From Acholeplasmatales bacterium (GTDB taxonomy: Bacteria > Bacillota_I > Bacilli_A > Acholeplasmatales > JAEDCM01): a DNA stretch of 64,000 nucleotides. This document shows positions 50,822 to 59,009 of this stretch, piece by piece. A model generated the notes under the pieces. The model was not told where the DNA came from. It ran no database searches and worked only from the letters and a program-made list of their open reading frames with translations. Location of the stretch: assembly GCA_017961685.1 (NCBI GenBank), contig JAGCWW010000020.1, positions 47,119 through 111,118 of the forward strand, in the 5' to 3' direction. The translations under genes were made by a program, and so were the position numbers. Each line of letters begins with the position of its first letter. Position 1 is the stretch's first letter.

Positions 50822-50846
50822 TGTAAAAAATAGAAATTCTTTATTG

Positions 50847-50870
50847 TATACTTTTTTGGAAAAAAGTATA
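50847..50870. repeat. Near-perfect palindrome between the divergent sulfur promoters
   Basis: TATACTTTTTT (50847-50857), GG, AAAAAAGTATA (50860-50870). Too tight for a useful RNA loop, so more likely a DNA-binding site. The rest of 50822-50971 shows nothing else. Confidence 0.45.
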
Positions 50871-50971
50871 TGGGTATACTAATCAACAATTTTTAATATA
50901 AAAAAGAAGAAAAGTTACAAATAAAAAAAGTGGAAAAATAGATGTTTTTTTACATTTAATCTAAAAAGATG

Positions 50972-51025
50972 TTGACATTATACAAAGTCAAATATATAAT
51001 ATACCTAGTAAAAAGGTAGGAAAAG
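50972..51025 (+). promoter_or_regulatory. Promoter and operator of the transsulfuration operon
   Basis: TTGACA (50972-50977), 17 bp, TATAAT (50995-51000). Immediately downstream ACCTA (51003-51007), nine bases, TAGGAAAAG (51017-51025): the shared operator placed over the transcription start. Confidence 0.7.
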
Positions 51026-51059
51026 TAGGATACTGCCTTGATGATTGTGAGATGGTTAT

Positions 51060-51734
51060 ATGAATTTTTATGTCGAAAAGAAAGTACTTGATCTTGGATT
51101 AAAGATTAAATTTGTTATTATTGAAGGAATGGACAACCATAGAGCAAGCTCATTCTTAAATAAGAAAGATGAATTATTAAATGAAATAATTAATGATTAT
51201 AAAGATTTAAATATAGATGAAGATAAAATTTTAAGTGGATTTCATAAGATTCATGAGAATGGTGAAATATCAAAAAGGAAGAATACACCTGCAAGTGAAA
51301 ACTTAATTAGAGGCTTAATTGAAAGAAATTCATTTTATAGTATTAACCCAATCGTTGATATTTATAACATTATTTCAATTAAATCTAAATTATGCCTTGG
51401 TGCACATGATATGGATAAAGTAAGCGGAAATGTCACATTAAGATTTCATAATGGTAGTGAAACATTTATACCTGTAGGGGACGGAACTATTCATAAGGTA
51501 AAACTAAATGAATATTCTTATATAGATGATAATAATGATATCTTATGTAGATTAGAAGTTAGACAAGTAGAAAAAACTAAAGTAACAGAAGATTCTAAAA
51601 ATGTTTTCTATATTGTTGAAGGTAATATGGAAACATCTGATGAATATTTAGAAGAAATTTGTAACAAAATTATTAGCGTAACTACAAATGATTTAGGTGG
51701 TAGTGGCTATATAAAGGAGGCAATTATTATATGA
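51060..51734 (+). CDS. B3/B4 tRNA-synthetase-like domain protein
   Basis: 224 aa. A stand-alone relative of the B3/B4 domain of phenylalanyl-tRNA synthetase beta (COG3382 type), with the PASENLIRGLIERNSFYSINPIVDIYN core split and LCLGAHDMDKVSGNVTLRF. In the synthetase this region edits mischarged tRNA; free-standing proteins are of unknown role. It leads a sulfur amino-acid operon and overlaps the next gene at ATGA. This is the only TGA stop among the larger genes in the window. Confidence 0.75.
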   Translation: MNFYVEKKVLDLGLKIKFVIIEGMDNHRASSFLNKKDELLNEIINDYKDLNIDEDKILSGFHKIHENGEISKRKNTPASENLIRGLIERNSFYSINPIVDIYNIISIKSKLCLGAHDMDKVSGNVTLRFHNGSETFIPVGDGTIHKVKLNEYSYIDDNNDILCRLEVRQVEKTKVTEDSKNVFYIVEGNMETSDEYLEEICNKIISVTTNDLGGSGYIKEAIII

Positions 51735-52864
51735 AATTTGAAACATTATGCGTGCATCCAACATTAGATATTGCTGATGAATATGGTTCTATTACTACAC
51801 CTATTTATCAAGCCGCAACATTTGCACATAAAGGCTTAGATAACGATTCTTTATATAGCTATTCTAGATTATCAAATCCGACTAGAAGTCATTTAGAGGA
51901 TTTAGTTAAAAAGTTAGAAAATGGAGCTTCCTGTACTGCCTTTTCAACAGGCATGGCAGCTATAACTTGTACATTTAAAATGTTTAAATCAAATGATCAC
52001 TTTATTTGTTCAAGTGATCTATATGGTGGAGCTTTAAGATTATTTAGAACTTTAAAGGATGAAAACTATGAATTTGATTTTATTGATACAAGTGATTTAA
52101 AACTAGTAGAAAGTAAAATAAAATCAAATACAAAAGCAATATATATTGAAACACCATCAAATCCTTTGATGAATGTTACTGATATAGAAGAAGTAGCTAA
52201 AATTTGTAAGAAACATAACTTATTATTAATAGTAGATAATACATTTTTAACACCTTATTTTCAAAAACCACTTGATTTAGGTGCTGATATTGTAATTCAT
52301 AGTGGAACAAAATACCTTGGTGGTCATAACGATACTTTAGCTGGTTTTGTTGTAACTAACTCTACTGAATTAGGTGAAAAAGTGTTATACTATGCTAAGA
52401 CAATAGGTGCATGCCTATCAAGCTTTGATTCATTCTTAATTGAACGCGGTATTAAAACTTTAGCTTTAAGAATGAGACAAATTAATGATAGTGCAATCAA
52501 AATCGCAAACTATTTAAGGAGTTTACCCTGTATAAAGAAAGTTAATTATGTAGGATTAGAGGATAATCCTGGTTATTTAGTTAATAAAAAACAATCTATG
52601 GGTTTTGGTGGAATGATTTCTATTACATTAGAAAGTGAAGAATTAGCTAGAAAAATATTAAAGAATGTTAAAATATTTAAATATGCAGAATCCTTAGGTG
52701 GTGTTGATTCACTAATTACTTATCCAATGTATCAAACACATGCGGACCTTCCAATAGAAGAACGTTTAGAAAAAGGAATAGATGAAAGATTCTTAAGAAT
52801 ATCTGTAGGTATAGAGGATAGTGAAGATCTTATTAATGATTTAAAGGAGGCTATATATGGGTAA
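51731..52864 (+). CDS. Cystathionine gamma-synthase/lyase-type PLP enzyme
   Basis: 377 aa. Cys/Met metabolism PLP family: YSRLSNPTR, the PLP Lys in VIHSGTKYLGGHND, SLGGVDSLITYP, and the C-terminal LRISVGIEDSEDLI. The sequence alone does not separate MetB, MetC and MccB functions; location with a PatB beta-lyase suggests transsulfuration between cysteine and homocysteine. GGAGG lies in the end of the B3/B4 gene. Confidence 0.88.
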   Translation: MKFETLCVHPTLDIADEYGSITTPIYQAATFAHKGLDNDSLYSYSRLSNPTRSHLEDLVKKLENGASCTAFSTGMAAITCTFKMFKSNDHFICSSDLYGGALRLFRTLKDENYEFDFIDTSDLKLVESKIKSNTKAIYIETPSNPLMNVTDIEEVAKICKKHNLLLIVDNTFLTPYFQKPLDLGADIVIHSGTKYLGGHNDTLAGFVVTNSTELGEKVLYYAKTIGACLSSFDSFLIERGIKTLALRMRQINDSAIKIANYLRSLPCIKKVNYVGLEDNPGYLVNKKQSMGFGGMISITLESEELARKILKNVKIFKYAESLGGVDSLITYPMYQTHADLPIEERLEKGIDERFLRISVGIEDSEDLINDLKEAIYG

Positions 52865-54020
52865 ATATAACTTTGATGAAGAAATTAACAGATATAATAC
52901 TAATAGTTTAAAATATGATATACTTAGAGGTAGACCTAAAGGAATACTTCCTTTATGGGTTGCTGATTATGACTTTAAAGCACCATCATTCTTACTTGAT
53001 GAACTCAAAAAGAGAGTAGATCATGGGATTTTTGGTTATAGTGAACCAACAGATAGTTATTTTACGGCTTTAAAGGGTTGGTACAAAAGACGTTATGATG
53101 TAGATATAGATACAAATAAAGTAATACTTACATGTGGAGTAGTATTTTCTATTTGTCAATTAATTAGAAGCGTAACAAAAGAAAATGATTATATCATTAT
53201 AAATGAACCGGTATATTACCCATTTAAAGCAAGCATAATCGCAAATGATAGATTGTGTATATCTAGTGATTTAAAAAGAATAGAGGATAAATATTATTTT
53301 GATTTTAATGATTTTGAAGAAAAAATTAAAAAACATAATGTAAAAGCATATATTTTATGCAATCCACATAACCCTGTAGGCAGATGTTGGAAAAAAGAAG
53401 AACTAGAAAAAGTGTTTGAAATATGTAAGAGGTATAATGTATTTGTTATATCTGATGAAATACATGGCGATATAGTATTTAATGGTAATAAATTTATATC
53501 AGCGCATAAATTATTAAAGAAAAACTTTGCAGTTACTTCATCACTTTCTAAACCATTTAATATTCCTGGTTTACAAGCTGCGCATACTTATATTAATGAA
53601 AAAGAAATATATGAGAAGTTCTTAAAAGAATTAGATAGAGTTGGGTATTCTCAATTACCAACATTAGGGCTTGTTGCTAGTGAAATATTATTTAATAAGG
53701 GCGATGAATATCTAGAAGAACTAAAAGAATATTTATGGAGCAACATAAATTTTGTAAAAGAATATATTTCTAAAAACTTACCAAAATTAAAAGTAATAGA
53801 TATAGAAGCTACTTATTTAGTATGGATTGATTTTAGTGCATATAATTTAAGTGATAAAGAGCTTAAAGATATAATTACACATAAATGTAATTTGTGGTTA
53901 GACGATGGCTTAATTTTTGGAAAGAGTGGATCAAAATACCAAAGAATAAACATTGCGACTACTAAAAAAATGTTAGAAAAAGCACTTGATAATTTATACA
54001 ATGTATTTAAAAACTTATAA
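52857..54020 (+). CDS. patB: Cystathionine beta-lyase of the MalY/PatB type
   Basis: 387 aa, aminotransferase fold type I. Markers: LPLWVADYDFKAP, CNPHNPVGR, ISDEIHGDIVF and the PLP Lys in SSLSKPFNIPGLQ. It splits cystathionine, or cysteine and its S-conjugates, to give a thiol, pyruvate and ammonia. Overlaps the preceding gene by eight bases and is followed by a terminator. Confidence 0.9.
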   Translation: MGKYNFDEEINRYNTNSLKYDILRGRPKGILPLWVADYDFKAPSFLLDELKKRVDHGIFGYSEPTDSYFTALKGWYKRRYDVDIDTNKVILTCGVVFSICQLIRSVTKENDYIIINEPVYYPFKASIIANDRLCISSDLKRIEDKYYFDFNDFEEKIKKHNVKAYILCNPHNPVGRCWKKEELEKVFEICKRYNVFVISDEIHGDIVFNGNKFISAHKLLKKNFAVTSSLSKPFNIPGLQAAHTYINEKEIYEKFLKELDRVGYSQLPTLGLVASEILFNKGDEYLEELKEYLWSNINFVKEYISKNLPKLKVIDIEATYLVWIDFSAYNLSDKELKDIITHKCNLWLDDGLIFGKSGSKYQRINIATTKKMLEKALDNLYNVFKNL

Positions 54021-54021
54021 T

Positions 54022-54049
54022 AAGGAGAGATAATCTCCTTTTTATTTTT
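54022..54049 (+). terminator. Terminator of the transsulfuration operon
   Basis: AAGGAGA (54022-54028) pairs with TCTCCTT (54034-54040), then a T-rich tail. Confidence 0.8.
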
Positions 54050-54113
54050 ATTGAAAAATATAGATTTTAAGCCATTATTATCAAATAAGATAAAAATATT
54101 TATAAAAAATATA

Positions 54114-54151
54114 TTTTTCCTATTGACATACTAGGAAAAGCAGTGTATTAT
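54114..54151 (+). promoter_or_regulatory. Promoter and operator of the sulfur-scavenging operon
   Basis: TTTTTCCTA (54114-54122), nine bases, TAGGAAAAG (54132-54140). TTGACA (54123-54128) is in the spacer and TATTAT (54146-54151) follows at 17 bp. The spacer TTGACATAC is identical to that of the metY site. Confidence 0.75.
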
Positions 54152-54221
54152 ATAGTTGTAATTCTTAATCCTACCATTTTAATATGAAAAGTAGGGAAAA
54201 GAAAAAAAAGGATGTGGTTAA

Positions 54222-54314
54222 ATGTCATCAGACTGTTGTATGTGCATTAAAGAAAATAGATTAAATGAAACAAAAAATAATAAAAGAATTATCAAGAAGA
54301 AAGAAGGAATTTAA
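54222..54314 (+). CDS. Cys-rich leader peptide upstream of the SsuA-like gene
   Basis: 30 codons beginning MSSDCCMCIKEN and turning Lys/Asn-rich (NNKRIIKKKEGI). It has three Cys in the first eight residues and ends two bases before the ssuA-like ATG, whose ribosome site AGAAGGA lies within its last codons. Same start and same position as the leader ahead of metY, on the opposite strand 3.5 kb away. Confidence 0.6.
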   Translation: MSSDCCMCIKENRLNETKNNKRIIKKKEGI

Positions 54315-54316
54315 AA

Positions 54317-55456
54317 ATGGGAATTAAAAAAATATTAGGAACAACATTATTAGCAGTTACTGCTGTTGGAGCTTTAGCTGCCTGCGGAAAGAAAAATAAA
54401 ACAACAAAAACAACAACTCCAAAGAAAGATTATGGAACATTAAATGTATCAGAGTTAGCTGGAAACATCAGAGTATCATTTAACATTTTAGCTGAAGAAT
54501 TAGGATACTTTAAAGAAGAAGGTGTAAAAGTTAATACTAAAGCAATTGGTGGTATTAATGCTTTAACAGCTATTTCTGAAGGTCAATTAGACATTTTAAA
54601 TACAGGATTCATTCCTGACTTATCAGCATTAATCGGAGGAGCTGATTTAGTATTCTTCGGTGGTACAGCTGTTGAAGGTGGAGCAATCATTGCAAATAAG
54701 AATGTAGCAAAAAATTATAAAAATGCTCAAGGAAAAATTGATTTTACAAACTTAGAAGATGCTAAGATTGGTTTACAAAGAAATGAATCTTCATGGGTTG
54801 TAACCCGTCAATATGTTTTAGAAAACTATCCATCAGTTGATTTAGATGTAGTTGAAACTGAAAGTGATAGTCATACACATTACTTTGCTGAATTCACTGA
54901 TGTACAACAAGCAGTTGCAAGTGGATCAATTGATTTAGGTTTCTTACCTTATGAATATGCATTCAAGGCTCAAGAAGCTGGCTTAGACATTGAAATCTTA
55001 GCTAAAGCTGGAGAATTAATTCCAAACTATGTATGCTGCCGTGAAGTCACTTCAAAAACAACTTATGAAGCTAAATATGATGCAATCGTAGCATATGAAA
55101 GAGCAAGAATTAGAGCTTGGGAATACTATGAAAACCCAGCTAATAGAAGTAAAGTAGTTGAAATCTTAGCAAAGCATTCAGGAAATGAAGAAGATTATGT
55201 AGAAAATTATTTATTTGGTGGAGCAACAAAGCTTTCTGCAGATCCAAACAAGAGTGGTATTATTTCTTACTTTGAAGCTGTAAAGAACGCAGGTGTATTC
55301 AGTAGCTTAGATCCAGCTGCTGTAGCTGCCGTAGTATTAGCTGATCATGTTGATACAACAGCTTATAAAGCTGCACTAGATTCATTAATTGCTGAAGATG
55401 GTTCTAATACATTCTATCAACAAACACTAACGCTTTATAATCAATATAATGCTTAA
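54317..55456 (+). CDS. ssuA: ABC transporter substrate-binding lipoprotein (SsuA/TauA/NitT type)
   Basis: 379 aa. Signal peptide MGIKKILGTTLLAVTAVGA with lipobox LAAC (Cys23), then a Lys/Thr spacer. The binding domain shows GNIRVSFNILAEELGYFKEEGVKV split, and GLQRNESSW, DVQQAVASGSIDLGFLPYEYA, typical of the NMT1/SsuA family. It probably captures sulfonates or other organic sulfur. SsuB- and SsuC-like subunits are encoded 7.6 kb downstream in the same direction. Confidence 0.85.
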   Translation: MGIKKILGTTLLAVTAVGALAACGKKNKTTKTTTPKKDYGTLNVSELAGNIRVSFNILAEELGYFKEEGVKVNTKAIGGINALTAISEGQLDILNTGFIPDLSALIGGADLVFFGGTAVEGGAIIANKNVAKNYKNAQGKIDFTNLEDAKIGLQRNESSWVVTRQYVLENYPSVDLDVVETESDSHTHYFAEFTDVQQAVASGSIDLGFLPYEYAFKAQEAGLDIEILAKAGELIPNYVCCREVTSKTTYEAKYDAIVAYERARIRAWEYYENPANRSKVVEILAKHSGNEEDYVENYLFGGATKLSADPNKSGIISYFEAVKNAGVFSSLDPAAVAAVVLADHVDTTAYKAALDSLIAEDGSNTFYQQTLTLYNQYNA

Positions 55457-55462
55457 TATTAT

Positions 55463-55493
55463 GTAATAAGGGTATCAATTGATACCCTATTAC
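55463..55493 (+). repeat. Long hairpin between ssuA and the second cysK-like gene
   Basis: GTAAT-A-AGGGTATC (55463-55476), loop AATT, GATACCCT-ATTAC (55481-55493). The tail is not T-rich. It may protect the abundant binding-protein mRNA or partly terminate. Confidence 0.7.
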
Positions 55494-55515
55494 TATAAAA
55501 TGAGGAGGAATATTT

Positions 55516-56445
55516 ATGGGTAAAATATATAACAATATACTTGAAACAATCGGACATACACCAATAGTTAGATTACATAAAATTGAAAAGGAAGAAAAAT
55601 TAGTTGCGAATTTATTTGCGAAAATAGATTTCTTCAATCCAGGTGGATCTATTAAAGATAGAATGGCTTTAAATATGATTGAAGCAGCTGAAGCTGAAGG
55701 AAAATTAAAGGAAGGTTATACTGTAATTGAAGGTACAAGTGGTAACACTGGAATTGGTTTAGCAATGGTATCTGCATATAAAGGATATGGTTTAAAAATC
55801 TGTATGCCTGAAAACATGAGTAAAGAACGTATTACTATTTTAAGAGCATATGGTGCAGAAGTTTTCCTAACACCAAAAGAAGCAAATATGGCTGGAGCTG
55901 GCGCTAAAACACAAGAATTAGTTCAATTATATCCTCTATCATTTGTTCCTGGGCAAGGAAGAAATCCAAATAACCCAGGTGCTCATTATAAGACAACAGG
56001 ACCTGAAATTTGGGACGATATGGATGGTAACATTGATATCTTTGTTGCTACTAGTGGTACTGGTGGAACAATTAGTGGTGCTGGCCACTTCTTAAGGGAA
56101 AAGAAACCAAACTTAGAAATCATTGCTGTAGAACCTAAGGGTAGTGCAGTACTTAATGGTGGTGAACCAGGCCCACATAAAATTCAAGGTATTGGTGGAG
56201 GAGCAACTCCTGAAACAACTGATGTAAGTTTATTCAATGAAGTAATAGATATTACTGATGATGATGCCTATAAATATGCAAGATTACTTCCAAGAGTTGA
56301 AGGAATATTAGTAGGTATTTCTTCAGGTGCAGCACTAGCCGCAGCTATTGAAGTAGCAAAAAGAGAAGAAAATAGAGGTAAGAATATAGTAGTTATTTTC
56401 CCTGATGGTGGAGATAAATATTTATCAAGTGATTTATTTATTTAG
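55516..56445 (+). CDS. Cysteine-synthase-family protein, paralogue 2
   Basis: 309 aa. PLP Lys in NPGGSIKDRMA and loop GTGGTISGAG are intact, but the substrate loop reads GTSGNTG rather than PTSGNTG, and residues around 130 (TPKEANMAGAGAK) differ from the canonical TDGxxGMKGA. A different sulfur donor or acceptor is possible. AGGAGG precedes the ATG; the next gene follows after 11 bases. Confidence 0.85.
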   Translation: MGKIYNNILETIGHTPIVRLHKIEKEEKLVANLFAKIDFFNPGGSIKDRMALNMIEAAEAEGKLKEGYTVIEGTSGNTGIGLAMVSAYKGYGLKICMPENMSKERITILRAYGAEVFLTPKEANMAGAGAKTQELVQLYPLSFVPGQGRNPNNPGAHYKTTGPEIWDDMDGNIDIFVATSGTGGTISGAGHFLREKKPNLEIIAVEPKGSAVLNGGEPGPHKIQGIGGGATPETTDVSLFNEVIDITDDDAYKYARLLPRVEGILVGISSGAALAAAIEVAKREENRGKNIVVIFPDGGDKYLSSDLFI

Positions 56446-56456
56446 GAGGTATATTT

Positions 56457-57668
56457 ATGCAATGCAGTTTAGATAGTAGAAGAAGAAAAAATAGTGATAA
56501 TTCATATACCGATTTAGAAGCAGAACTTCATGCCGAGGAAGTTAATGCTAATCCTAGACCTAAAGAAACAAAAGAAGAAATAGATGAAACTGGAGCATTT
56601 ATTCGTCAAGCTAATTACTTTATTACTCCTTTTGGAGATAAAGAAGGTAATCTAAAAGCTGAAAAAAATAAATATATAATATTCTGGGCACATGGATGTA
56701 ACTGGAGTAATAGACCGTTAATTGCAAGAGACATCCTAGGCTTAGAAGATGTTATAGCTGATTATGCTGTAACTCATACAGGTGAAACTAATAAATATGG
56801 ATGGGGCTTTAGAAATGAAAAAGATCATAAAGAACCACTTACAAAGGCATACTTTTTAAGTGAATTCTATAAGAATGCTGATCCTAACTTTAGAGGTAGA
56901 GCAACTACTCCAACATTAGCTAGCATAGATGATAAAAAGGCTTTAAATAACGATTATCATAGATTATCTAACTATATTGAAGTACAATTTAGAAAGTTCC
57001 AAAAGAAAGATGCACCTGATTTATATCCAGTTAAATTTAGAAAAGAAATAGATGAACTTAATGACTGGTTATTTCCACATGTAAATAACGGCCATTATAG
57101 AATGGCTTTCTGTCAATCGGCAGAAGCTTATGAAGAAGCTTATGAAGATTTTTATGATTCACTAGAAAAACTAGATAAGAGACTTGATACTAATAGATTC
57201 TTATTTGGTGATTATATTACAGATAGTGATATTAGATTATATGTAACACTTGTTAGATGGGAAACTTCATATTTTAAGAATGTGGGCCCTATGAAGAAAA
57301 GAATAACTGAATATAAAAATATATTTGGTTATATTAAAGACTTATATAGCGTACCTGAATTTAAAAAATACACATTCTTTGAATTTCCTAAAAATGAAAG
57401 CGAATCTATCTTTGCTCCATATATTGAAAGAATTGCACCGCTAATAGATTTTAATAAAATATGGAGCATAGCTGATCCAAAAAGAAAATTAATTTCAAAA
57501 CATCCAAATGAGATTTACTTAAGGCATCCAGAAAATGAAAGTGTAGAAGATTATCAAAGTGAAATAAGCAAATCCATTTGGAATGGTAAGAATATATTGG
57601 ATAGAAATCCTAAAAACGGAGTATTAAGTGTAGATGCATCAGTTAATCCTCTAAAAGATTTACTATAG
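56457..57668 (+). CDS. Glutathionyl-hydroquinone-reductase-like (Xi-class GST) protein, copy 1
   Basis: 403 aa. The thioredoxin-like half opens GAFIRQANYFITPFGDKEG and has the family Cys in HGCNWSNR, where the usual CPW reads CNW. The GST C-terminal half shows LFGDYITDSDIRLYVTLVRW. An extra C-terminal tail of about 60 residues (VEDYQSEISKS) is shared only with copy 2. Xi-class GSTs reduce glutathionyl-hydroquinones via a mixed disulfide. In a sulfur operon of an apparent anaerobe a thiol-transfer or desulfurising role is plausible but unproven. Confidence 0.75.
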   Translation: MQCSLDSRRRKNSDNSYTDLEAELHAEEVNANPRPKETKEEIDETGAFIRQANYFITPFGDKEGNLKAEKNKYIIFWAHGCNWSNRPLIARDILGLEDVIADYAVTHTGETNKYGWGFRNEKDHKEPLTKAYFLSEFYKNADPNFRGRATTPTLASIDDKKALNNDYHRLSNYIEVQFRKFQKKDAPDLYPVKFRKEIDELNDWLFPHVNNGHYRMAFCQSAEAYEEAYEDFYDSLEKLDKRLDTNRFLFGDYITDSDIRLYVTLVRWETSYFKNVGPMKKRITEYKNIFGYIKDLYSVPEFKKYTFFEFPKNESESIFAPYIERIAPLIDFNKIWSIADPKRKLISKHPNEIYLRHPENESVEDYQSEISKSIWNGKNILDRNPKNGVLSVDASVNPLKDLL

Positions 57669-57682
57669 AAAGAAGGTATATT

Positions 57683-58924
57683 ATGGTTGAAGTATTTAGC
57701 TGCGGTTTAGCAGAACATAGAAAAAAAGCACAAGAAGATAATAAAGAAATAGTATATACTGATAATCTAGCAAGATATTTTGCTAAGATTAGTCACTCTA
57801 AACCAAGACCACAAATTAAAAAGGAAGAAACAGATGAAAATGGTTTTTGGATTAGACAACCTAATCTATTAACTACTCCATTTGGAGAAAAAGAAGGCGA
57901 ACTTAAGGCGGATAAAGATAGATATATTATTTACTGGGCTAGAACTTGTAACTGGAGTAATAGACCAGTTATAGCTAGAGATTTATTAGGATTACAAGAT
58001 GTAATTAAAGATTATATTGTTGGTCAAACTGGTGAATCTAATGAATATGGATGGGGTTTCCCTAGGGAATGGGACTTTAAAGATCCTAATACAGGAGTAT
58101 ATTTCTTATCAGATTTATACTTAAATACAAAGCCTGATTTTACAGGTAGAGCAACCACTCCAACTTTAGCTGACTACAAGGAAAAAAAGGCTGTAAATAA
58201 CGATTATCATAGAATGACTAACTATTTAGAAGTACAATTTAGAAAGTATCAAAAAGCGGATGCTCCAGATTTATATCCAGTAAAATATAGAAAAGAAATT
58301 GATGAATTTAATGACTGGTTATTCCCTAATATTAATGATGGTCATTATAGAATGGCCTTTGCTACATCACCTGAAGGATATAAGGATGGACATAGAGCGT
58401 TTCATGCAGGATTAGAAAAGTTAGATAAGAGACTTGAAACTAATAGATTCTTATTTGGAGATTATATTACTGATAGTGATATAAGAGTATATGTATCACT
58501 AATTAAATGGGAATTAGATTTCTATGTTAATGTAGGTCCACAAGTAAAAAGAATTACTGAATATAAAAATGTATGGGAATACATTAAAGAATTATATAGT
58601 GTTCCTGAATTTAAAAGATACACAAACTTCCCTAAATTAGATGATAACCCTATTATCAAATTTGGAACATATCTAACAAGAATAGCTCCAAGAATTAACT
58701 GGGATGAAGAACTTAAAACTGATCATTCTAGAAAAGCTTTATCAGCTGACCCAGAAAATATTTTCTTAAAGCATCCTAAGGGAGAAACAGTAGAAGATTA
58801 TCAAACTGAAATAAGCCAAACTCATTGGAATAGTTTAGATTTTAATGTTAGAAAGAATAAAGATTTTAAATTAAGCGTTGATGCTTCTATAAATCCTTTA
58901 AAGGGGAAACTTAAAAACGAATAA
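57683..58924 (+). CDS. Glutathionyl-hydroquinone-reductase-like (Xi-class GST) protein, copy 2
   Basis: 413 aa. Close relative of copy 1: GFWIRQPNLLTTPFGEKEG, Cys in ARTCNWSNR, LFGDYITDSDIRVYVSLIKW, and the same C-terminal tail (VEDYQTEISQTHWN). The Cys-Asn-Trp variant is again in place of Cys-Pro-Trp, so copies 1 and 2 form a subgroup. Fifteen bases separate the two genes. End of the first transcription unit, as an operator and promoter follow. Confidence 0.75.
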   Translation: MVEVFSCGLAEHRKKAQEDNKEIVYTDNLARYFAKISHSKPRPQIKKEETDENGFWIRQPNLLTTPFGEKEGELKADKDRYIIYWARTCNWSNRPVIARDLLGLQDVIKDYIVGQTGESNEYGWGFPREWDFKDPNTGVYFLSDLYLNTKPDFTGRATTPTLADYKEKKAVNNDYHRMTNYLEVQFRKYQKADAPDLYPVKYRKEIDEFNDWLFPNINDGHYRMAFATSPEGYKDGHRAFHAGLEKLDKRLETNRFLFGDYITDSDIRVYVSLIKWELDFYVNVGPQVKRITEYKNVWEYIKELYSVPEFKRYTNFPKLDDNPIIKFGTYLTRIAPRINWDEELKTDHSRKALSADPENIFLKHPKGETVEDYQTEISQTHWNSLDFNVRKNKDFKLSVDASINPLKGKLKNE

Positions 58925-58946
58925 AAACACATACATTGTTGATAAT

Positions 58947-58990
58947 ATCACACCTTTCCTATTGAAATAGTAGGAAAAGTGTGATATTAT
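58947..58990 (+). promoter_or_regulatory. Promoter and operator ahead of the M20 peptidase gene
   Basis: A 15-bp inverted repeat with one mismatch, ATCACACCTTTCCTA (58947-58961) / TAGGAAAAGTGTGAT (58971-58985), nine-base spacer. TTGAAA (58962-58967), 17 bp, TATTAT (58985-58990). Same CCTA-N9-TAGG core as the other sulfur operators. Confidence 0.7.
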
Positions 58991-59009
58991 TTTTATAGGA
59001 GGTGATTTT

